Of a DNA stretch of 33,961 nucleotides, positions 15,192-22,851 are shown piece after piece; the first letter of the stretch is position 1, and the number at the start of each line of letters is the position of its first letter. Position numbers and translations under genes: made by a program. The notes under the pieces were generated by a model that had not been told where the DNA came from, made no database searches, and saw only the letters and a program-made list of their open reading frames with translations. Location of the stretch: assembly GCA_964483175.1 (NCBI GenBank), contig CAZAAT010000020.1, positions 1 through 33,961 of the forward strand, in the 5' to 3' direction. The DNA is from JAAYHC01 sp964483175. Its GTDB lineage: Bacteria > Bacillota > UBA5301.

Positions 15192-16169
15192 ATTTTACCT
15201 CAGCGACCCTATCTAATCGCTTTATTGCTAGCGGCTGCAGTTTTGTTGGCCATACCTGTTTTTGCGGCTACGTATATTGTGCAACCAGGAGATTCATTGT
15301 ATTTGATCAGCCAGCGCTATGGCATTAGCATCCAGGATCTCAAAGCCACCAATGGTCTGCGTAATGACTATTTGCAGGTTGGTCAGGTGGTGCAAATCCC
15401 TTCTAAGCAGGGAGGAGCCGTTCAAACCGGTCAGAGTTATACGGTTCGTTCCGGAGATACGTTATACATGATTGCTCAGCGTTTTGGAGTAACCGTGGCA
15501 GATCTCCGAACAGCAAACAATTTACACAGCGATTTATTAATGATTGGCCAGGTTCTTACGATACCTGGGAAGGGGACAAGCCCATCTCCTTCAAATCCTA
15601 GTAACCCAGCGCCGCTATATTACACGGTCAGGCCGGGGGATACTCTGTACCTCATCTCCCAGCGTTTAGGGACTACGGTCGCTGCTTTGCGGGCAGCCAA
15701 TGATTTATGGACCGATTACCTCTCTGTAGGCCAGCGTTTGGTTATTCCGGGCAAGTCCGGTTCTGGCTCGCAGACAAATCCCAAGAATAATTTCAATCTC
15801 TCCGCGCAGGAACGTGACCTCTTGGCCCGCCTGGTAACAGCTGAAGCCGGTGGTGAGCCTTATCGCGGCCAGGTTGCTGTAGCGGCCACTGTCTTAAATC
15901 GGGTTAAAGATCCACGTTATCCGAACACGGTTAGTGGAGTGATTTACCAGGTAACAAACGGGATTTACCAATATGAACCGGTTCAAAACGGCTACATCAA
16001 CAGGCCGGCGACCGCGAGCGCCAAAAAAGCGGTTGAAGAGGCTCTGGCCGGCAGTGACCCGAGCAATGGCGCGAACGGATTCTTTAATCCCAGAACCGCT
16101 ATCGGCTCGTGGGTCAGGTCACAACCGGTCACCGTAGTCATCGGAAATCACGTTTTCTTTAAAAGTTAA
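15192..16169 (+). CDS. Secreted cell-wall hydrolase: three LysM repeats plus SleB/CwlJ-type domain
   Basis: Counting from an ATT at 15192 gives 325 residues: a signal peptide with an early Arg, a hydrophobic core and cleavage after VFA (about residue 25); three LysM peptidoglycan-binding repeats (about 26-70, 82-126, 143-187, each with a GD(S/T)LY-I-QR core); a short Ser/Gly linker; and a Hydrolase_2 (SleB/CwlJ) domain (about 203-325) with the presumed catalytic Glu in TAEAGGEPYRGQVAVAATVL. Such enzymes cut peptidoglycan or spore cortex. AAGGAGGT (15178-15185) is 6 bases before the ATT; no ATG, GTG or TTG fits it. The next standard codon, TTG at 15225, would remove the charged end of the signal peptide and lies 39 bases from the RBS. 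Cortex-lytic function is inference. Confidence 0.85.
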   Translation: MLPQRPYLIALLLAAAVLLAIPVFAATYIVQPGDSLYLISQRYGISIQDLKATNGLRNDYLQVGQVVQIPSKQGGAVQTGQSYTVRSGDTLYMIAQRFGVTVADLRTANNLHSDLLMIGQVLTIPGKGTSPSPSNPSNPAPLYYTVRPGDTLYLISQRLGTTVAALRAANDLWTDYLSVGQRLVIPGKSGSGSQTNPKNNFNLSAQERDLLARLVTAEAGGEPYRGQVAVAATVLNRVKDPRYPNTVSGVIYQVTNGIYQYEPVQNGYINRPATASAKKAVEEALAGSDPSNGANGFFNPRTAIGSWVRSQPVTVVIGNHVFFKS

Positions 16170-16188
16170 ATTAATCTATCAGTTACAT

Positions 16189-16226
16189 GAGCCTCCTCGC
16201 CAAGGCGGGGAGGTTCTTTTCTTTTT
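16189..16226 (+). terminator. Rho-independent terminator after the SleB-like gene
   Basis: GAGCCTCCTCGCC (16189-16201) pairs with GGCGGGGAGGTTC (16204-16216) with two G-T pairs, then TTTTCTTTTT follows. Confidence 0.88.
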
Positions 16227-16288
16227 ATAGAAGGTGATTGGAGCTTACGGGCCAAATACTTGATTACTATACTCCGAGGGGGATCGCG

Positions 16289-17260
16289 ATGAAAAAATGG
16301 TGGTGCCGCTGGCTTCAGGCTGTACTCACAATGTTGATCGTAAATCTGCCGCCGGCCGGATTAGCTTGGGATGGACACGATGTAATTACAGAGTATGCCT
16401 TAGCCGGACTAACCGGGCTTGAGCAGTTCACGAATATTGAGATCACCCCATACACCTACGCAGATGTTGACCCTTCACTTTATAACCCCGAGTTTGAGCT
16501 CGAATACAAGTTAGGCGCATTGGGAGACAAGGTTTCCGCTTTGGATATTTTAATCACTTATGCCCCTGAGCCCGATTGGGATCTAGATGAAAGATTGGAG
16601 TTAAGCTCCTTGCAAAAGCTCACCGGTGGGAGTTCGGGCTGGCGCCATCAACGGTATACCCTGGCCGGAGGCTTGATTAGCTTAGGTGAGGCACCCCAAC
16701 GCGCCCAGCATTTTTATGACCTCGCTTTGCTCGCATATGACCAAGCCGATTTCTACTGGGCATTTCGGTTTTTAGCCCGTTCATTGCATTACCTACAAGA
16801 CCTTAGCCAACCATTGCACGCTCTGCCGTTGCCCCTTTCTGACCTGGCTTTTAAATATAAGTTTGCTATCGGCCGGGTGGAAAGTGTGGCTAGTAATGTC
16901 CACTACAGCATCGAAGAGTATTTTAAATACCATCTGGTAGCCGGCGACGAGCGATTGAGGCAGGCGTTGCATAGATCAGAGGCAGCAGTATTTACTTCGG
17001 TAGAAAAATTTGCGACCCAAGAAAATAAGCGAGCTCGTCAGAAGGTCAACGGGTTATACCACCGAGTCTTAAAAATCTGGCCGGAGCTGGATTCTGCGGA
17101 AGAGAAACGCATTCCGAGCACGGATTTTCAGCGGACAGAACCGGCCGAGACGCTCACAGAGTTATGGGAGTTGATCGAGGAACGTCTGGTTGCTACCGGA
17201 GTTAATACCCGCGGCCTGGTCATCAAATTTCTCAGCGAGATTTCGCCGCCAGACAACTAG
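16289..17260 (+). CDS. Secreted zinc-dependent phospholipase C / S1-P1 nuclease superfamily protein
   Basis: A 323-residue protein with a signal peptide that ends GLA just before Trp27. In this superfamily the mature N-terminal Trp itself is a zinc ligand. The other ligands fall in the expected order: His30 (WDGHDVIT), an Asp near 98-100, His120 (GWRHQRY), His167 and Asp171 and His177 (LHYLQDLSQPLHA, an HxxxD-x5-H pattern), then His205 and Glu209 (VHYSIEEY, HxxxE). This predicts a trinuclear zinc phosphodiesterase outside the membrane. Phospholipase C and single-strand nuclease families share this site, so the substrate is open; HxxxE favours the phospholipase C side. CGAGGGGG (16275-16282) fixes the ATG at 16289 over a TTG at 16238. 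No neighbour gives a clue. Confidence 0.8.
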   Translation: MKKWWCRWLQAVLTMLIVNLPPAGLAWDGHDVITEYALAGLTGLEQFTNIEITPYTYADVDPSLYNPEFELEYKLGALGDKVSALDILITYAPEPDWDLDERLELSSLQKLTGGSSGWRHQRYTLAGGLISLGEAPQRAQHFYDLALLAYDQADFYWAFRFLARSLHYLQDLSQPLHALPLPLSDLAFKYKFAIGRVESVASNVHYSIEEYFKYHLVAGDERLRQALHRSEAAVFTSVEKFATQENKRARQKVNGLYHRVLKIWPELDSAEEKRIPSTDFQRTEPAETLTELWELIEERLVATGVNTRGLVIKFLSEISPPDN

Positions 17261-17300
17261 TTTATGGTAAATTGAAAGAGGGAATCGTTAAAGTTGTCCG

Positions 17301-17306
17301 TATAAT
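17301..17306 (+). promoter_or_regulatory. Possible -10 box of fbp
   Basis: A perfect TATAAT lies about 155 bases before the fbp start. I see no good -35 box at 16-18 bases (TTGAAA at 17272 is 23 bases away), so the promoter is uncertain. If real, transcription would begin near 17313 and the stem-loop at 17357-17422 would lie in the leader. Confidence 0.4.
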
Positions 17307-17356
17307 ATACTGTTAGAGGGTTAGGGTAATGCCTCCCAGGTTTGTCACGGATCTGG

Positions 17357-17422
17357 CTAGCCATTACTCACCCCATCTTGGAATACGCCAAGCTGGAGGT
17401 GGTAATAGCTAGTTTCTTTTTT
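17357..17422 (+). terminator. Long stem-loop with T run before fbp (terminator or leader attenuator)
   Basis: The left arm 17357-17372 pairs with the right arm 17398-17412 as CTAGC/GCTAG, ATTAC/GTAAT and CACC/GGTG, with one mismatch and one bulge. A second hairpin CTTGG/CCAAG (17377-17381 with 17388-17392) sits inside. TTTCTTTTTT (17413-17422) follows, so the element can terminate transcription. Upstream GGGTAATG (17324-17331) can instead pair with CATTACTC (17362-17369) of the left arm, as an antiterminator would. It may simply end the upstream gene or may control fbp. Confidence 0.7.
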
Positions 17423-17460
17423 CGGTAACATTGATGATTAAATACCAAAGGAGGATTACG

Positions 17461-18555
17461 ATGATTACCGTTTCCGTCATCAAAGCAGATACCGGTGGAT
17501 TTGTCGGGCATTCCGCGGTTCACCCTGATTCGATTAAAATAGCTGAAGAAAAGCTAGCAAAGGCCCAACAAGATGGGTTGTTGGTCGACTTTCATGTTGG
17601 TAAAGTCGGGGACGACCTGGCCTTAATCTTGACTCATAATGGTGGCATCGACCAAGAGGAGATTCACCGTCTGGCTTGGGAGACTTTTGAAGCCACAACC
17701 GCCTTGGCTAAGAAGTTAAAACTTTATGGCGCTGGTCAGGATCTCTTAAGTGATGCCTTCAGCGGCAATATCAAGGGGATGGGGCCTGGTATCGCTGAAT
17801 TCACCATTGAGGAGCGTAAGAGCGAGCCGGTTCTGATTTTCCTCGCCGATAAGACCGAACCAGGTGCGTGGAACCTCCCGATCTATAAGATGTTCGCTGA
17901 CCCCTTTAATACTCCCGGCTTAGTTATCGATCCGAGCATGCACGATGGATTTGAGTTTGAGGTTTTAGACCTGATTGAGCACCGCAAGGCTCGGTTTAGT
18001 ACCCCAGAAGAGATTTATGATTTATTGCTATTTATCGGGGCGCCTGATCGCTATGTCGTTAAAAATGTCTATCGTAAAGGAAGCAACGAGTCAGTAGCTG
18101 TAACTTCGACTCAGCGCCTCAATCTGATGGCCGGCCGCTATGTCGGCAAAGATGATCCGGTTTTAATTGTGCGCTGTCAGAGTGGTCTGCCAGCGGTAGG
18201 TGAAGCTTTGGAGCCCTTTGGCTTCCCTCACTTGGTAGCTGGCTGGATGCGTGGTTCGCACTACGGGCCGATGATGCCGGTCTCATTTAACGAGGATACG
18301 CCCAGCAGGTTTGATGGGCCACCACGAGTTGTTTGCTACGGCTTCCAGCTCTGCAACGGCAAGCTGGTCGGGCCGCGGGATATGTTTGATGATCCTAGTT
18401 TCCAAACAGCGCGGGAGCAAGCAATGCAAATCGCCGATTACATGAGGCGGATGGGGCCGTTTGAGCCGCACAGACTTCCGCTTGACCAGATGGAGTATAC
18501 TACCATGCCACAGGTCATGGAAAGGCTTAAGGATCGGTTCGAGCCGGTAGAGTAA
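17461..18555 (+). CDS. fbp: Class V fructose-1,6-bisphosphatase (bifunctional aldolase/phosphatase, FBPA/P)
   Basis: A 364-residue enzyme of the archaeal-type class V family, in which one protein condenses triose phosphates to fructose-1,6-bisphosphate and dephosphorylates it, driving gluconeogenesis. The metal ligands are visible: Asp10 and His17 (KADTGGFVGHSA), Asp51-Asp52 (GDDLAL), Gln93 (GAGQDLL) and Asp130. The aldolase residues known for Thermoproteus FBPA/P (Tyr229, Lys232, Tyr348) match Tyr227, Lys230 (RYVGKDDPVL) and Tyr346 (EYTT), so both activities are expected. AAAGGAGG (17447-17454) fixes the ATG at 17461 rather than 17431. The leader has a terminator-like fold. This family is common in archaea and thermophilic or deep-branching anaerobic bacteria. 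Confidence 0.95.
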   Translation: MITVSVIKADTGGFVGHSAVHPDSIKIAEEKLAKAQQDGLLVDFHVGKVGDDLALILTHNGGIDQEEIHRLAWETFEATTALAKKLKLYGAGQDLLSDAFSGNIKGMGPGIAEFTIEERKSEPVLIFLADKTEPGAWNLPIYKMFADPFNTPGLVIDPSMHDGFEFEVLDLIEHRKARFSTPEEIYDLLLFIGAPDRYVVKNVYRKGSNESVAVTSTQRLNLMAGRYVGKDDPVLIVRCQSGLPAVGEALEPFGFPHLVAGWMRGSHYGPMMPVSFNEDTPSRFDGPPRVVCYGFQLCNGKLVGPRDMFDDPSFQTAREQAMQIADYMRRMGPFEPHRLPLDQMEYTTMPQVMERLKDRFEPVE

Positions 18556-18581
18556 AATACCAGTTAAAATGCTTGGATCAG

Positions 18582-18608
18582 AGACCCGTTCGGAAGAGCG
18601 GGTCTTTG
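18582..18608 (+). terminator. Probable terminator after fbp
   Basis: AGACCCGTTC (18582-18591) and GAGCGGGTCT (18596-18605) pair over a GGAA tetraloop with one G-T pair. The T tract is short (TTTG), so termination may be partial. Confidence 0.7.
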
Positions 18609-18646
18609 TCGTTATATAACATATTTTTTCTAGGCTCCGAATATCG

Positions 18647-18669
18647 TTGACATAGGTCTTGTAGACAAG
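18647..18669 (+). promoter_or_regulatory. Promoter region of the sugar ABC operon
   Basis: A perfect TTGACA lies at 18647-18652 but no good -10 follows at 16-18 bases. CTTGT/ACAAG (18658-18669, 2-base centre) forms a short inverted repeat downstream of it, a possible binding site of a sugar regulator. Weak evidence. Confidence 0.3.
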
Positions 18670-18703
18670 CGACCAAGTTCACTTTAAAAAGGAGCTGTGT
18701 GGG

Positions 18704-19756
18704 ATGAAAAGGTTATTGGCGGTTTTTCTTCTGGTTGCGATGGTGTTGTCTTTGACCAGTGCAGTAGCGCTTGCTAAGGCGAGAGTTGGTGTGGCAATGC
18801 CCACTCAGAGTCTGCAACGTTGGAACCAAGATGGCGCAAACATGAAGGCGAAATTTGAGGCAGCAGGTTATGAAGTCGACCTACAGTATGCGAATAATGA
18901 CGTAGCGCTGCAGATTTCCCAAATTGAAAACATGATCTTAAACGGAGCAGATATTCTGGTCATCGCGTCGATTGATGGCAGCTCGTTAGGCACTGTTCTC
19001 GCAGTGGCGAAAGATGAGGGGATCCCGGTAATTGCGTATGACCGTTTAATTATGGAAACTGACGCGGTTTCTTATTATGCTACTTTTGATAACTATATGG
19101 TCGGTACCATTCAGGGTGAGTATTTAGAAAAGGCGCTCGGCTTGGAAACACTTGACGGAACCGTTAACATTGAAATCGTCGGCGGTTCTCCAGATGACAA
19201 CAATGCCCGTTATTTCTATCAAGGCGCTTACGATGTGATCGCCCCGTACATCGAAAGCGGCAAAGTAATTGTTCCTTCCGGCCAGATCGCCTTCGAGCAG
19301 ATTGCTACGCCCGCCTGGTCTTCGGAGAGAGCTCAGGCCCGTATGGATAATCTGATCGCAGCTCATTACTCTAGTGGACGAAAACTTGACGCGGTACTGT
19401 GCTCAAACGACTCTACGGCACTTGGCGTCACCAATTCTCTGGTCGGAGCCGGCTTTGAAGATTTCCCGATTATTACCGGCCAAGATTGTGACATTGCCAA
19501 TGTCAAAAATATCATTGCTGGAAGACAGTCGATGTCCATTTTTAAAGATACCCGTACCCTGGCCGCCAAGGTTGTGGGCATGGTCGAGGCGATTATGAGT
19601 GGATCAGAACCGGAGATCAATGACACCACCACCTACCATAATGGCGTCCGGGTTATCCCCACTTACCTCTGTGCACCGGTCTTTGCAGATATCAACAATT
19701 ACAAGGAACTGCTTATAGATAGCGGTTACTATACACCTGAACAATTAGCCAACTAG
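18704..19756 (+). CDS. chvE: Sugar ABC transporter substrate-binding protein (ChvE-like)
   Basis: A 350-residue periplasmic-binding protein of the multiple-sugar (ChvE/xylose-galactose) group. A type I signal peptide ends near VALA (about residue 24). The mature part begins with the first sugar-binding strand KARVGVAMPTQSLQRWNQDG, then NNDVALQISQIENMI, VIAYDRLI, IVGGSPDDNNA, VLCSNDSTALGV, ITGQDCDI. It delivers an aldose to GguA-GguB encoded next. There is no lipobox cysteine, although Gram-positive binding proteins are normally lipoproteins; the protein would be free, which suits a cell with an outer membrane. The exact sugar is unknown. The RBS AAAAAGGAG precedes the ATG. Confidence 0.93.
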   Translation: MKRLLAVFLLVAMVLSLTSAVALAKARVGVAMPTQSLQRWNQDGANMKAKFEAAGYEVDLQYANNDVALQISQIENMILNGADILVIASIDGSSLGTVLAVAKDEGIPVIAYDRLIMETDAVSYYATFDNYMVGTIQGEYLEKALGLETLDGTVNIEIVGGSPDDNNARYFYQGAYDVIAPYIESGKVIVPSGQIAFEQIATPAWSSERAQARMDNLIAAHYSSGRKLDAVLCSNDSTALGVTNSLVGAGFEDFPIITGQDCDIANVKNIIAGRQSMSIFKDTRTLAAKVVGMVEAIMSGSEPEINDTTTYHNGVRVIPTYLCAPVFADINNYKELLIDSGYYTPEQLAN

Positions 19757-19768
19757 GTAATCATGCTA

Positions 19769-19797
19769 GCGGATGGGTGCATTGACCACCCATCCGC
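19769..19797 (+). other. Intercistronic hairpin between chvE and gguA
   Basis: GCGGATGGGTG (19769-19779) pairs perfectly with CACCCATCCGC (19787-19797) over a 7-base loop. No T run follows, so it should not terminate strongly. Such hairpins often protect the binding-protein mRNA 3' end, giving more binding protein than ATPase and permease. Confidence 0.75.
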
Positions 19798-19822
19798 ACC
19801 CTTCTAGAAGGGGGTGGTGACT

Positions 19823-21373
19823 TTGGCAAAAACGTTGTTGGAAATGCGGGCGATTACCAAAGAGTTTCCCGGTGTCAAGGCATTAGATAATGTGAACATA
19901 ACCGTTTTAGAAGGCGAGATCCATGCGCTAGTGGGGGAGAATGGAGCCGGGAAGACAACGTTGATGAATATCTTAAGCGGGGTACTTCCCTATGGTTCTT
20001 ATTCGGGTGAGATCTTTTTTGACGGGCAGCTCTGCCGCCATCAGGGAATTCGTGACTCAGAGCGTCTGGGGATTGTCATCATCCACCAGGAATTAGCCTT
20101 AGTGCCCTATCTATCTATCGGTGAGAATATGTTTCTCGGCAATGAACGGCAGCACCGCGGGATTGTCAACTGGGACCAGACCTATCAACAGGCTGAAAAA
20201 TACCTTCAGATGGTGGGGCTTTGCGAAGACCCACGTACGCTTATCAAAGATCTTAGCATAGCCAAACAACAATTAATTGAAATTGCGAAAGCGCTAACCA
20301 AGAATGTGCGCCTCTTGATCTTGGATGAACCTACCTCCGCTTTAAATGAGGCTGATTCGCGCAAGGTCTTGGATCTATTGTTGTCACTGCGCTCAGAAAA
20401 GAACATCACCTCAATAATTATTTCTCATAAGATTAACGAGGTCGCTTATTGTGCTGATAGGATAACTATTCTTCGCGATGGATCGACGGTGGAAACGCTA
20501 AATCAAGCGAGTGACGATATTACCGAAGAGCGAATTATTAGAGGCATGGTAGGCCGAGAGATGACCGAGCGCTATCCATATCGCCCAAAAAGCATACGGG
20601 CGGAAGTGGCGTTAGAGGTTCAACACTGGACAGTATTCCATGAGCTTTATACCGATCGGAAAGTAGTCGACGATGTATCCTTGAAAATTAATAAAGGTGA
20701 AGTGGTCGGAATTTATGGACTGGTTGGCGCCGGAAGAACTGAACTGGTAATGTCCATATTTGGGCAGGCCTATGGAACTAAAACCTCAGGCACGCTAATC
20801 AAGGATGGAAAGAAGTTAGAATTACATTCGATCCCTCAGGCGATTAAAGCGGGCATCTCATATGTTACTGAGGATCGCAAACAGAGTGGACTATGGCTCG
20901 ATGGCAGCATTATGCACAATATTACGTTGGCTCGTACGGACTTTGTAGCTAATAAGGGGCGGATTGATCAGGATCTTGAGCGGAAAATGGCTGATTCATA
21001 TCGCGAAACCCTGGGTATCAAGGCGCCAAATGTTGAGCAGTTCGTGGGGAATTTGTCTGGCGGAAATCAACAAAAGGTTCTCTTAGGCAAGTGGATCTTT
21101 TCCCAACCGGATGTCCTCCTTCTTGATGAGCCAACCCGAGGCGTAGATGTCGGGGCAAAATATGAGATTTACGAGATAATTAATGACCTTGTGCGGCAGG
21201 GAAAAGCAATTCTGCTGGTTTCTTCGGATCTCACCGAGATCCTGGGAATGTGTGACCGAATTTACGTGATGAACGAGGGCAAAATGATTGCTGAACTCCC
21301 CCGGGCTGCGGCAACTCAAGAAGGTATAATGAACCTCATTATGAAGGCAAGCAAAGGGGGTATCAGCGCATGA
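19823..21373 (+). CDS. gguA: Sugar ABC transporter ATP-binding protein (GguA-like, double ATPase)
   Basis: A 516-residue protein with two fused ABC domains, energising import of the sugar bound by ChvE. Domain 1: Walker A GENGAGKTT, signature replaced by DLSIAKQQLIEIAKAL, Walker B LLILDEPTSALN. Domain 2: degenerate Walker A GLVGAGRTE, canonical signature LSGGNQQKVLLGKW, Walker B VLLLDEPTRGVDVG. This asymmetry is normal for the sugar (CUT2) class. Several starts are possible; TTG at 19823 lies 8 bases after AAGGGGG (19808-19814) and gives LAKTLLEMRAITKEFPG; GTG at 19814 would sit inside the RBS. Its stop overlaps gguB (ATGA). Confidence 0.93.
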   Translation: MAKTLLEMRAITKEFPGVKALDNVNITVLEGEIHALVGENGAGKTTLMNILSGVLPYGSYSGEIFFDGQLCRHQGIRDSERLGIVIIHQELALVPYLSIGENMFLGNERQHRGIVNWDQTYQQAEKYLQMVGLCEDPRTLIKDLSIAKQQLIEIAKALTKNVRLLILDEPTSALNEADSRKVLDLLLSLRSEKNITSIIISHKINEVAYCADRITILRDGSTVETLNQASDDITEERIIRGMVGREMTERYPYRPKSIRAEVALEVQHWTVFHELYTDRKVVDDVSLKINKGEVVGIYGLVGAGRTELVMSIFGQAYGTKTSGTLIKDGKKLELHSIPQAIKAGISYVTEDRKQSGLWLDGSIMHNITLARTDFVANKGRIDQDLERKMADSYRETLGIKAPNVEQFVGNLSGGNQQKVLLGKWIFSQPDVLLLDEPTRGVDVGAKYEIYEIINDLVRQGKAILLVSSDLTEILGMCDRIYVMNEGKMIAELPRAAATQEGIMNLIMKASKGGISA

Positions 21374-22611
21374 ACTTGCGAACTACGTTTCGCAACAACT
21401 TAAAGCAATACATGCTGCTCTTCACACTTTTGGCGATTATCCTGTTATTTCAGGTTTTAACACGCGGTGTTTTGTTAAAACCCATGAATGTATCTAACCT
21501 GATTTTCCAGAATGCCTATGTAGTCATCTTGGCCGTTGGTATGCTGCTTTGCATTCTAACCGGGGGAAACATTGATCTCTCCGTCGGTTCGGTGGTGGCG
21601 TTGATTGGTGCTTGTGCCGCAACGTTTATCATCTCTTGGCATTGGAATCCCCACCTTTCCATCCTCTTATGTTTACTGATCGGCATCGGAATCGGTATTT
21701 GGCAGGGATTCTGGATTGCGTATCTGCGGATTCCCGCCTTCATCGTGACCCTCTCCGGAATGCTGGTTTTTCGAGGGTTGACGCTAATTGTCTTGAATGG
21801 GCTTACCCTGGCTCCGTTCCCAAAAGAATATCTGGCTTATTCTACCGGATATGTTCCTGATTTGTTTAGTAATGCCCATCTGTTTGGTGTCCGGAATACT
21901 ACCTGTTTGTTGGTTGGCATACTGATTGCCGCCATTTTTTGTGCAACCCAAATCATTGGCTATTACTCACGAAAAAAGAAAGACTATGCGGTGGATTCGC
22001 TTTGGGCCTTATTGGCTAAGCTGCTGGTCATTTCCGCGGCCATCATTTGGTTATTCTACATTTTGGCGAACTACCGCGGAATTCCCATGGTCTTAATAAT
22101 TCTTGGCTTGATATTAATTGTGTACAGTTTTATTACCTCTCGAACGGTGATCGGACGCCACTTATATGCTCTTGGTGGCAACGAAAAGGCTGCGCGTCTA
22201 TCCGGGGTGAAGACCAATAAGTTGCTCTTTTTGGCCTATGTGAACATGGCTTTTCTGGCGGCTGTCGCCGGTATTGTCTTTGCGGCCCGGCTCAACTCTG
22301 CTTCGCCACAGTCCGGTCAGTCTTTTGAATTGGATGCGATCGGTGCCTGCTTCATCGGTGGGGCTAGCGCCTCGGGAGGCATCGGCACGGTGGGTGGTAC
22401 ACTGATCGGGGCATTGATCATGGGAGTTCTGAACAATGGGATGTCGATTATGGGGATCAGCTCAAACGTCCAACAGGTCGTTAAAGGTTTGGTGCTGCTA
22501 GCTGCTGTTGCCTTTGATGTGCTCAGCAAGCGGAATGTCTCATTCAATTTTTTGGCGCATTTGCAAAGGAAGCGTATCGAAACTAAGGAGCCGGCAGGGT
22601 TGGAATTGTAA
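21370..22611 (+). CDS. gguB: Sugar ABC transporter permease (GguB-like)
   Basis: A 413-residue membrane permease of the CUT2 class, partner of GguA and ChvE. It has about ten hydrophobic segments; family marks are GMLLCILTGGNIDLSVGSVVAL, RIPAFIVTLSGMLVFRGL, the cytoplasmic coupling region ALGGNEKAARLSGVKTNK, and SFELDAIGACFIGGASASGG. The longer form with an extra segment near 190-240 is typical of GguB rather than RbsC. It starts in the gguA stop. A terminator follows. Confidence 0.93.
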   Translation: MNLRTTFRNNLKQYMLLFTLLAIILLFQVLTRGVLLKPMNVSNLIFQNAYVVILAVGMLLCILTGGNIDLSVGSVVALIGACAATFIISWHWNPHLSILLCLLIGIGIGIWQGFWIAYLRIPAFIVTLSGMLVFRGLTLIVLNGLTLAPFPKEYLAYSTGYVPDLFSNAHLFGVRNTTCLLVGILIAAIFCATQIIGYYSRKKKDYAVDSLWALLAKLLVISAAIIWLFYILANYRGIPMVLIILGLILIVYSFITSRTVIGRHLYALGGNEKAARLSGVKTNKLLFLAYVNMAFLAAVAGIVFAARLNSASPQSGQSFELDAIGACFIGGASASGGIGTVGGTLIGALIMGVLNNGMSIMGISSNVQQVVKGLVLLAAVAFDVLSKRNVSFNFLAHLQRKRIETKEPAGLEL

Positions 22612-22634
22612 CAAGGCCATACCTGAAGTAGCTC

Positions 22635-22666
22635 TTACCCATATCGCGTTGATATGGGTAATTTTT
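22635..22666 (+). terminator. Rho-independent terminator of chvE-gguA-gguB
   Basis: TTACCCATATC (22635-22645) pairs perfectly with GATATGGGTAA (22651-22661) over a 5-base loop, followed by five T and, a little further, six T. Confidence 0.92.
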
Positions 22667-22687
22667 ATTGTTTTTTACCCATATTTG

Positions 22688-22851
22688 TTGCAGCCACCCG
22701 AGGTCATTGGTACAATTACAAATACTACCTCCGATAGAAGAGTTAATCCAAGCTCACCGAGTGTTGGCAGAACTCAAAGGTTTCGCCGATACAATCCCAA
22801 ATAAGCAGATTCCATACCTTACTAACCAAAGCTGAGGGAGTTGAAGATAGT
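22688..22851 (+). pseudogene. Remnant of a Fic-family protein N-terminal region, frameshifted
   Basis: Three consecutive frames together spell the start of a Fic/DOC protein. Frame A (22688) reads LQPPEVIGTITNT. Frame B (22740-22811) reads ELIQAHRVLAELKGFADTIP then NKQI, a close match to the conserved AHRxLAELKGxADTIPNxxI segment upstream of the Fic domain. Frame C (22825-22851) reads TKAEGVEDS, like the following TLQEAKDSS. There is no start, and the catalytic HPFxxGNGR part is absent. Fic proteins AMPylate targets or act as toxins. Here only about 55 codons survive with two frame changes and a short deletion. Recognition is by memory of the family pattern; a profile search would settle it. 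Confidence 0.6.

Noticed and set aside
22508..22804. 98-codon frame spanning the gguB end and the gap
   Set aside because: It begins inside gguB in another frame; only its end carries the Fic-like segment, which I list as a remnant.
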